This document shows, in pieces, positions 36,169 to 43,784 of a stretch of DNA of 43,784 nt. Position 1 is the first letter of the stretch, and every line of letters starts with the position of its first letter. The notes below the pieces were generated by a model. It worked only from the letters and a program-made list of their open reading frames with translations, was not told where the DNA came from and made no database searches. Source of the stretch: Bondarzewia mesenterica (Eukaryota > Basidiomycota > Agaricomycetes > Russulales > Bondarzewiaceae); assembly GCA_004802705.1 (NCBI GenBank), contig SGPL01000276.1, forward strand, positions 1 through 43,784, written 5' to 3'. A program made the translations under genes and the position numbers.

Positions 36169-37245
36169 CTATTCCCCGTACAGACCACGGTTCTCCTCCT
36201 CCCCAATCCTCTGCCTCATCATGCGCACTTGCGGATTCAGCATGGCCGGGTCTTCTCGAAATTCCCTTTTGACCTGCTGGTTTCGTCGCTGCGCAGCAAA
36301 TATCTCGCGCAGCGCTTCGAAGTGCCGATCCACAGCTCTCCGATCGCTGCCATCTGACTCCCCATACCGTGCGCAGAGCTGGAGGAGGTCATCCTCGCAT
36401 CGTGACATCATCTGGTCCATCTCGAGTTCGTCCACCTCGGGAGATACCTCCCGCTCGACCATCACCACGTCCTCCCCGTCGTCCTCCACTTTGATCACGA
36501 CCGGTGGGACACGGTCGACGTCCATGTCCACCTCTCGGCTCGCCTGCGCAAATGCTTCTGAGCCCGAGCCCGAGCCTAAGGCTTCTATTTCCGCCGCAAG
36601 TGGCTCCTCCCTTTCCGTTGGACAGAGCTCAGACATGTCCTCCGGGGGATTCTGGAGTCGCTTAATAGCGGCTTGCGCCTGCGCAAGCATCTTCCACTGA
36701 CCATCTCTCCTCAACTCCTCCCAGAACCGCTCATGAACGGCCTGTGCGTCCGCTTGCCGTTGGGCCTCAGCCCTCCTTATGCCCGCTTCGATCTCCGCCG
36801 CCGTTGGCGGGACCCTAGGCCGTGAGAGGAGTGCCTGAAGGTCGCGTCGCTCGACCGCCGCCGCCGCCGCCGTAGTCCGTACCCCTCCTACCTCCGCCCT
36901 GCCACTTCTCTCCATCGACGAGATGGGTGGGCCTAGTGTTGATGGCGTATGGTTATGAAGCGGCGGTGCCATCGATGGCCCGGCTATTGGCTCTTGAACG
37001 GTTGTAGGGTCCCCGCCCCGACTCGAGTTCAATGCGATGGCGACAGGAGTGACCTCCTCGTCAACAAGATCACCAATAAAATGGAGGTGAACTCCCTCGC
37101 CGGTGAGACTCACTCCAGCGATAATGTTATCCTCATTCCTCGCACCATACACGGCCTTTGCTCGCTGAGGGCGAGAAGGGAGTTTTGCCCTTGGGGACCG
37201 TTCCGGAAAGGACGCCAAGAGGACTTTCTTGCTCCTCAGCGCCAT
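36169..37245 (-). CDS. Hypothetical protein, single exon, acidic and low-complexity
   Basis: A continuous minus-strand frame of 358 codons, by far the longest uninterrupted one in the window. It has a basic N-terminus (MALRSKKVLLASFPERSPRA), a proline/serine-rich middle (AGPSMAPPLHNHTPSTLGPP), an alanine run encoded by a GCC/GGC repeat, and an Arg/Glu/Ala/Gln-rich probably helical segment (EIEAGIRRAEAQRQADAQA). The acidic C-terminal half contains VVIKVEDDGEDVV, whose IKVE fits a sumoylation consensus. No signal peptide, membrane helix or known domain was recognised; a nuclear or chromatin-associated role is only a guess. A TATA element lies about 190 nt upstream. The antisense plus-strand frame is its shadow. 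Confidence 0.7.
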   Translation of the reverse strand: MALRSKKVLLASFPERSPRAKLPSRPQRAKAVYGARNEDNIIAGVSLTGEGVHLHFIGDLVDEEVTPVAIALNSSRGGDPTTVQEPIAGPSMAPPLHNHTPSTLGPPISSMERSGRAEVGGVRTTAAAAAVERRDLQALLSRPRVPPTAAEIEAGIRRAEAQRQADAQAVHERFWEELRRDGQWKMLAQAQAAIKRLQNPPEDMSELCPTEREEPLAAEIEALGSGSGSEAFAQASREVDMDVDRVPPVVIKVEDDGEDVVMVEREVSPEVDELEMDQMMSRCEDDLLQLCARYGESDGSDRRAVDRHFEALREIFAAQRRNQQVKREFREDPAMLNPQVRMMRQRIGEEENRGLYGE

Positions 37246-37436
37246 GCCGGGTCTAGTAGCGGGGTTCTGTGTGAGTACGAAGACAGTGTAGGGTGAAGAG
37301 AGTGACGACTTACCCTGCCCGTTGACCGCTGGGGATGGGGGGAAGGACTTTTTGGTTTCGGAGTTCCATTGCGAAGCTCGTCAGGTGCGGTGCAGTGCAG
37401 TTACTGGGTTGGAGTTTGAGCATGCCAACCAAGGGT

Positions 37437-37446
37437 CTTTATATAC
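37437..37446 (-). promoter_or_regulatory. TATA-like element upstream of the 358-aa gene
   Basis: The minus strand reads GTATATAAAG, about 190 nt upstream of the ATG at 37245, in an otherwise GC-richer stretch. Position and sequence fit a core promoter with a moderately long 5' UTR; the 5' UTR may hold an intron. Confidence 0.45.
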
Positions 37447-38886
37447 CTTTCCTGCCCGCTTTGGTTCCGGCTTGAGGTAAATCATTCTTTTCCTTCGACG
37501 CGCCTGGCACAATGATCGCCCCCATGTCCATTGTCGCTTTGGTCTGTTACTCGCGCGCCACTGGCCCTTTGTGCGTAAACTGGGGTTGTCATAAATCGCC
37601 GGTGACGTGTATGGGTGGTGGCCGATAATCTATGCACATCGCATGGACGTGGCACACTGTTCATTTATCTGTTCCCCGTGACGAGTTCACGGCATGGCCA
37701 GCTGTTTCCAATTTTATTCATTGTCTGTGGATGCTGTATTTTTGTCAATGTGCTTTCTATCATTCGCTCCAAACTGGTTCGAGTTCATCACCCTACTCTC
37801 TTGTGGCACTATTGGGCCAAAGTTCGCCAACCATGAGCCACCTTTCGCGCTGGCTCCTTGACTCAAATTTCTGTGGTTCTGTGTCGCGCTTGATATTCCA
37901 TTTACATTCACCTTCCAACGTTTACCACTTTGTAGCAAATGGCCTCTATTTGAGTCTGATTTCTTTCATCTGTCTCTGCAGTCTTTTATTCATCAGTCGC
38001 CTGACAACCTTGGACCGGCATCAGACCTTGGATGCAGTTCATCCTCACTGCTTCCCCCCTTCGTCGACCTGTCGTTCTGTAGCGATGGTAGCCGTGGAGT
38101 AGGTAGGTTGCCCCTGATCTTCAGCAGGGATGAGCGAGACACTCACACGGCTCCTCAGCAACCGGCACCCAGAGTAGGTGTACAGTGCTGCTGTTTGATC
38201 TCGAGCCAGAAGAGGAGGAAGCAGTGGAGGTGACTGCGATGTGCTATGTTTGGGGTCGAGGGTACTCGTCGACTATGTTACTGATTAAGCGGATACCATA
38301 CCCGGTGAGATTCGTACCAAGAACATATTGACATCGTTATGCTGGCTATTGGCAGCACGCGGGGGAAGGGGGAAATAAGCGTTATCGAACAACTTCTGCT
38401 GTTTTGGCCCGTGATCTTTGGCGTTCTGGGCTCTTCGTTGTGTCAGTAAGCCGTCCGTCTTTTTTGGCAGATTGGGATGTCACTCTCAGTTGTTATCGAC
38501 TCTTATACCCACCGTGTCCCAATTTCCTGCAGTATTGAATCCACTGCCTTGTGTGGTGCACACGGTCTGATGTTCGCTTACGAACTGACCGGCTGTCCGT
38601 CTCCGACTGCCCGAATCCCGATGCTCTTCGTCTGACCATCACAGCATTAATGGACTCAAATATGATCAAGAAGACTCTGTTTAACAGATTGATTTATGAG
38701 TAACCTGCTTGATCGTGTCTTCATCTATCGCAAATGCAGGACTGTTAGACTCTCATCGGCGGAGATGATCGATGCATCTTTCTCGATCCCGCATCCCGAC
38801 CTTGCGGCCCGTCTGGGTTCACGACGTTCGGCCTGGATATGCGTTTTTCTTGGTTGAAGTCTAGGACAAACTTTCCTTTTGAGCGC
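37447..38886. other. Intergenic, nothing recognised
   Basis: Stop-dense sequence between two divergently oriented genes. An open frame at 37632-38102 (plus) has a hydrophobic stretch but no family pattern and starts at no convincing ATG context. No gene is called. Confidence 0.4.
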
Positions 38887-39742
38887 ATGTCTCTCGAATC
38901 ATCCCCTGACAAACCGCCCTCTCAATTTGTGATCCCCAACTTTCGTTCATCTTACCCAATCTCTTATTGTCCTTTCACGCCCAAATACCATCTCAGCGGC
39001 GACGCCATGAATTCCGAGTCATTTAATTGGATCGTACTTTTCGTGCCAAACTTGATCTTGGATAAATGCACGACATCCACGCCACGCTGGCAAGCCTGAC
39101 GCATTTATCCGTACATTGCGCAACTCAGCGGCTGCGGATTGTCAAAAATTATTGTTTTTTTTTCCACCTGAATTACATCTCAGATGAGATGATGGTCAAG
39201 GACAACAGAGGTCTCAGAAACCGTGTCATGAATGCTATGAAATGGCCTGACGAATTCAGACCGCTGAAAGGGCAGAAGGAAGGCGTCAAGGAGATCGCCC
39301 CATCCAAGCTTGCTAGAGAGCAAGTTCCCTGATTCACCAATTGTCTTCACAACGGACCGCTCATAACATTCCTCAAAGCTTCTGGTCCCGCTTCATTCAT
39401 GACGCCCGTGCGGTCGTTCAAGCGCGATTCAAAGGCCTCAAGTCATCTTTCGAAGAATTTTTCAATGGCATACAGCGAGAGACAGAAGGCCGTGATGCGG
39501 GCATCGTACCTGATATTGAATCATACGTCGAAATCAACCACGATACATCTGGTTGCAACTATATCTTCAGCCTCTTTCGGAGGAAGTCTTCCAGCATCCC
39601 GCTTAGTATCCAAGATCTCTGCCAGAGTGCAACCGACTTTGCCGTGTGGTCCAACGTGAGTCCCCATGCTTTTCCTTTTCTTCACTTCCATCCGTGCATT
39701 CACGAGTATTGACCTCCTGCGTCGTTTTCTCATCAGGACATC
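38887..39742 (+). pseudogene. Broken sesquiterpene synthase (terpene cyclase, class I)
   Basis: Three blocks follow the order of fungal sesquiterpene synthases. (1) From ATG 38887: PSQFVIPNF then YCPFTPKYHLSGDAMNSESF, the family's N-terminal region. (2) About 39100-39280: RLRIVKNYCFFFHLNYISDEM then VMNAMKWPDEFRPLKG, where relatives carry HLDN.SDD; the first metal-binding Asp is Asn. (3) About 39360-39660: FWSRFIHDARAVVQARFKGL, EEFFNGIQRETEGRDAGIVP and DIESYVEINHDTSGCNYIF, then DFAVWSN. The NSE metal motif should follow (SND.fS...E), but after an intron the text is DISPRTKPKKK and ends. Blocks 1 and 2 lie in different frames with no clear intron, and the 2-3 junction is also unresolved. Such an enzyme would cyclise farnesyl diphosphate; this copy almost surely cannot. 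Confidence 0.75.
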
Positions 39743-39936
39743 TCTCCTCGCACTAAGCCAAAAAAAAAAGGCCTGCCGGGGGGAAGACAGTATCTCTTCC
39801 GGTAACTCAGGGCACCTTGCCTCGGAATAGCTTGGGTGTTCACCTTGATCGTAACGACATACAACGTTGATTTATGCTCAGTAACGTTAGCCGATTATAG
39901 TAGGCTATCGCAGTTTTCTGTCTAGGCTAATCAAGC

Positions 39937-41837
39937 CTACTCCACAATCGAGAATTTGTAGGTCGACTTCCACGCAAAGTTCTTACCGGGCTCGTCTGCA
40001 AGTACCGCGCACATCAGTCCACATCGCCCTCAGGGAACAACATTTTAAGTTTCATGCATGCTCACAGATCTGATCAATGTTCCACTCCGGATTATTGATA
40101 GCGGCAATATATCCTTCTTGTTCGATAGCGACGGCTGAGTGAGGGCTGTATAACAGCGTCGGCCCACCATGGACCAGCTTGCGAGGCGTTTCAAGGTAAT
40201 TGCCCGTATATACCTGTACCGCTGGTTGGTTGGTGGTAATCTCGAGTCTGCGGGAAGAAGATGTCGACACTGTGAACGGAAGGCTATCATAAGAAAGACA
40301 GAACCATACTTGATACCGGAGAAATCACTCCAAAGGATAGTGCCAGGGGTTTCTTCAACTGAACTGTCGTAGATCCAACAATTATCGTATCCCTGGCATC
40401 CTATCAAGCGCAGTGTTCGTCAGCACAACGGTAATCTATTTCCTTAGGCTTAAGGGAAGCATACCAGGTCCACACACGCCAACAGCCTCGTCCCACCTCG
40501 CACCGATCGCCTGTGCGGTCCTGAAGTCGAGTGGCGTTCCTTCGACCGTAGGAATTGGGCCAGTGGGCACGCCATTGGAGTCTGTGGTGATATACTTGGA
40601 ACCTGCCACGTATAGATGGTGATCCAAAATGTTTGACGAATTCCAATCGGAAGTGTTAGTGCGGAATGCATTGAGATTCCTACAAGTTATGTAGTCCGTG
40701 TCAAAGATAGACGGTATGCGAGATTAGATACAAATTCTTTCGTACCAGTAGATATGCTGCGTCAGCATTATGGGGGTTTGTTCCGTGGCGGCCGCGTAAA
40801 CTTCGGTCCTGAGCTTGCCGGATTCAACAGAGTGTGTGACCTACAGCTAGTATTTCAGTCTATGCAATTACAACATGCTGGATTAGCAGAATGGAGAAAG
40901 AAATAGTTGCATCAAGGCGGGGTACATCATTTGGGGTGCAAGAACATTTGCAGTGAAACGGCGCAGACATAGAAAGAAAGAAAATAGCCTCACGAAAGCA
41001 GAAACGTTTCCAGGAAAGCCTTCGTCAGCGGCGTCGAGATGGTGGTATGTTACACTCGTCGGGGACTTGGAGACAACGGTCCAGTTACGACGGTCCCAAC
41101 CATAGATACCGCCATGCAGCGTGTCCTGCCCTGAAATGAGAAGTAATCAACGTCAGAGCTGAGAAAGCCTGTGACGAGTGGTAAAATGTCATCCAAGCTA
41201 TAAAATAGTCTACCGTCGTGATCATTGGTTGGGATGTGGTACACGTTCGTCCCGTTGGCTGGTGGGTCGCGTGAAATTGGAATTGAGAATGTCCCTGCAA
41301 AATGAGATTAATGGCCAGTCCGGCTTCCAGATACGCAGTATCAAAGCTGATTACCATTCTTGATACGATTAGCGTATCTAAAGTCAACTAAATACGTATG
41401 ATCTCATGCATCGAATGGTCACAACATACCGCCCTACGATTGGATTGAACACTGGATGTGCCGGATCTGTCAACAGCATAGACTGGCCTCCGAATTGATG
41501 TAATTAGCACCTCTGGCCGATCTTAACGCTCATGCTAAGAACCAAAGCTCACATTGTCGTCGTACCCAGGAATCACATCTATGGCCTCCCCATGCTTGTC
41601 TTTGATCCATAACTCGGTCATGGTCGCTCCGAAAGAGACGAACTTGGCCGTGACGGAGCCATCGGGAGCAGATATGGTAGTGACGTCGAAGGGCTATGTT
41701 TCGAAACCAAGCAATTAGTCCCCGCCGCGCCTCCGAAAGCAAGCCGTCCCAAGGATAAGTTGAAGGGTGCGTACCCAAGCGGCAGCATCCACAGACCCTA
41801 CGATCGCAGCCAAACCTGCCAAAGGTGTGAGCAGCAT
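39937..41837 (-). CDS. Aldose 1-epimerase (galactose mutarotase-like), secreted
   Basis: Interconverts alpha and beta anomers of aldoses. The minus-strand exons read: signal peptide MLLTPLAGLAAIVGSVDAAA; PFDVTTISAPDGSVTAKFVS then FGATMTELWI; DVIPGYDDN; QDTLHGGIYGWDRRNWTVVS; DEGFPGNVSAFVTHSVESG; TPIMLTQHIYWNLNAF, where the His fits the catalytic His of NxTNHxYFNL; DHHLYVAGSKYITTDSNGVP then IPTVEGTPLDFR; CQGYDNCW; LEITTNQPAVQVYTGNYL; and HSAVAIEQEGYIAAINNPEW, where the Glu fits the catalytic base. The last exon gives YEPGKNFAWKSTYKFSIVE, stop 39937-39939. Length is about 390 residues with around nine short introns that join in frame. Many fungal homologues are secreted, as the signal peptide predicts here. 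No lesion was found. Confidence 0.87.
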
Positions 41838-42813
41838 TGATCTAGAATGCGATGGAGGGATTGCCTATGCAAATAAGGGAGTACGCGCTTAGAATAGAAG
41901 GGAGTCCGCGCCTAGGCAGGGCAGACGCTGCTATTTATTAAAACTTGAGGCGCGTAAGGTTCGGGATAGTGGCTCTGGAGAATTATCGCAAAGACGCGGT
42001 GAGGTCATCTGAGATATAGGCCGTCGGAAAAAAGGAGATAGGGTGCGTTTATAGAAGACACTAGGGGCATGATAGATTATGATTTCTCCGAGACGATGTT
42101 GGATTGCCGGTCAATGCTTGTTTCCGACTTATCACAGCTGACCGTGACCTGTGACACTGTGGTATGAATTGCATGTTTTGACGCTGTCATAGAAAGAGAT
42201 TGAAAGCGTGGAAGCGCTGTTCACATGGGCAGGGGCGCTCGGAGCATGTGCTGGCAAAATAAGTAATCGATTCGAGGAGTACATTCGGAGAAATTAGAGC
42301 GACTCACGCGCCAGAGGCCTCAGAAGTACATATACAAGCGGTCGATGCATCTTGAAATAAGTCTTCGCAAGAAGCTGGAGACTTATCTGATGCAAAAAAT
42401 CAAACAGTCTTTCGAGGCATAGTCAGTAGGGCGATTTCAGGATCAAGTGACACGCCTTCAAAGACTTCGGCTTTCTGTGCGAGATCGCCAGTGCTCTTCC
42501 CAAAAATTCAGCGAATTTAATCTCGGGGGAAAGCGCTACCCAAGTCGTCCTTGAAGTCAGCAGAGAAATTCGTACTGACGAAAAGTTGGACGGTGTAACT
42601 GATGCCGACAACCTTGCGATCTTGTGGGCATCCGGAGAAAATGCGGAACCTAGCCCGACATGCTTGACGGACTGAATAAGATTTGATGATTACTCTGACC
42701 CACGATGGAGCGGATCCTTCGCAGGAGGGGGAAACAAAATGATGGATTAGCTGCGGTACGTCCTTCTATAGAAAGTGTGTCGATGTATCGCCTAAGGGTA
42801 GAAAACATATTGC
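41838..42813. other. Intergenic, nothing recognised
   Basis: About 1 kb holding the promoter of the epimerase (minus strand) and the 3' flank of the glutamine-synthetase-like gene. Small open frames such as 42423-42611 minus show no motif. Confidence 0.4.
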
Positions 42814-43519
42814 TCAATAGAGCTCTATCAGGCGCTTCATATCGGCCTCAGGCGAGCCTGCATCCAAGGATTTTTCTAACATCTGTGGTCCGGCCAATCC
42901 CGATCAACAGAAAAGAATGAGAATCGAATGGCCGAGGGAACGCACCTCGTTGACAGCCAAATACTTCTCCACAAATTCAACTCCAAGCGCGTCACGGACC
43001 ACATCATTCCTCCTGAGCATCTCCCGCGCATCCTTCAGGTTCCGAGGCATGCGGCCAACGATGCCCATGCGGCGGCGCTGCGACTCGGACAGGTCACGCG
43101 CGAGGCCCTCGCACTCTGCAATTTCGAGCTCACGACCCTGTTTCACGCCGAGCCAGGCCCGCGGCGAGGAGCTGCGGCGAGCGCGACGTGCGGTGCGGCA
43201 GTGCCATCGATCGAACGGATCTCGAGGTGATGAGAGCCCCGCGCGCCCGTCACACGCACCAAAGACTCGCGGTTCTCGTGCCCCCAGCACGAGTACGTCC
43301 CGCCAGACCAGACGCCGTCTTGAACGCGCGCGTACGAGGCTTGTGTTGGGAGCGTGAAGGGCCCGAGTGAGGGGAGGTGCTCAAGGAGGGACTGGAGGAA
43401 GGAGCGTTCTAAGGGCGTCATCGTCGTCGATTTGTTGGTGTTAGGGTTCGCAGGCGGAGAATTCGGTGGAGGCTCCGAAGTGGAGTGAATAGATATATGC
43501 GCGTGCGCTGCACTTCCGC
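42814..43519 (-). CDS. Glutamine-synthetase-like protein, 3' part, with frame break
   Basis: The minus strand encodes the C-terminal half of a glutamine synthetase catalytic domain. After an acceptor at 43520-43521: GGSAAHAHISIHS (metal/substrate His loop), TPLERSFLQSLLEHLPSLGP, YARVQDGVWSGG then CWGHENRESLVRV, and HHLEIRSIDGTAAPHVALAA. Then GVKQGRELEIAECEGLARDL, GIVGRMPRNLKDAREMLRR and ALGVEFVEKYLAVNE. A final exon across a GT-AG intron ends DMKRLIELY, stop TGA 42814-42816. Fungal relatives include FluG-like and lengsin-like GS proteins, so true glutamine synthesis is not certain. Between HVALAA and GVKQG (43155-43190) the text changes frame with a net one-base difference and no usable intron. 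No upstream exons were found before the window ends, so the gene is partial here. Confidence 0.8.
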
Positions 43520-43784
43520 CTGGAATAATTTGTGTTAGATATGATGCATCAGAAGAGAGAGTCTGATTGTAAGCAGAAAAAAATGCAGAAGGAAACTCGG
43601 CGATACATGGCTTGCTGAAATTTCGTCATTTTGCGCCGTTCTCTCTGCGCGATCATCGAGAACTAGGATCAGCGGCAAATTGTGAGTGCCTCAGCTGCAA
43701 CTTAAGATCTTCAGCCTCATACTCGTCACGCTAATTTTCTCATGCAATGCACCATGGCCAAGTGCGGTGCCTTGATATAGCACA
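43520..43784. other. Window edge, upstream of the GS-like exon
   Basis: On the minus strand this should contain an intron and the preceding exon of the GS-like gene, but no matching GS text (for example a PKP-type segment before GSAAHAH) was found. Either the intron is long or the 5' part is missing. Confidence 0.4.

Noticed and set aside
36119..36700. 193-codon plus-strand frame
   Set aside because: Serine-rich antisense shadow of the 358-codon minus-strand gene.
1..43784. CRISPR arrays, transposases, terminal inverted repeats, LTRs
   Set aside because: None seen by eye; the duplicated units have no element-like termini and no integrase or reverse transcriptase text was found.

Overview
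The window looks like draft genomic DNA from a filamentous basidiomycete, most likely an Agaricomycete. Nearly every recognisable gene is cut by many short GT-AG introns (about 50-70 nt), with some exons of only 10-20 nt. The gene content also fits: three DUF6533 seven-helix membrane proteins, two HsbA-type secreted proteins, fungal cytochrome P450s, two DHA2-type MFS exporters, a basidiomycete protein-kinase-like gene, a fungal sesquiterpene synthase remnant, a secreted aldose 1-epimerase and a glutamine-synthetase-like gene. There are no bacterial operons, no CRISPR array and no confident RNA gene. All calls come from reading translations by eye; nothing was aligned to a database.

Layout. 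1-3400: GC-rich, no gene recognised. 3415-3665: relic of the last two exons of a P450. 3806-9019: tandem duplication of a unit of about 2.6 kb, each copy carrying one DUF6533 gene (A 4743-6438, B 7266-8967). 9440-11914: 14-helix MFS exporter with a one-base frameshift. 12.0-12.1 kb: ambiguous bases. 12244-12896: two-exon hypothetical gene. 13590-15934: nearly full-length P450 with a one-base insertion in an A8 run. 17788-19902: second, apparently intact MFS exporter. 20828-21899: decayed kinase-like gene. 22569-26973: second tandem duplication, each copy with one HsbA gene on the minus strand. 27014-29166: third P450 sequence, minus strand, clearly a pseudogene. 31335-32997: third DUF6533 gene (C), peppered with N. 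33.0-36.2 kb: nothing recognised. 36169-37245: single-exon hypothetical gene. 38887-39742: broken sesquiterpene synthase. 39937-41837: secreted aldose 1-epimerase. 42814-43519: 3' part of a glutamine-synthetase-like gene.

How the genes relate. The theme is gene-family expansion and decay, not one working pathway. Two local tandem duplications copied small membrane or secreted protein genes with their upstream DNA. One P450 lineage is present three times in three states: terminal relic, near-intact copy and multi-stop pseudogene. Two of the three P450 sequences lie next to DUF6533 genes. P450s, exporters and a terpene synthase within 36 kb resemble a fungal secondary-metabolism neighbourhood, but the terpene synthase is broken and the P450s are damaged or dead, so a functional cluster is not supported.

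Two frame breaks fall in homopolymers (A8, T6). N characters are concentrated at 12.0-13.1 kb and 28.6-33.4 kb. Some 'mutations' may therefore be assembly errors; the in-frame stops in the minus-strand P450 and the multiple lesions in the terpene synthase are harder to explain that way.
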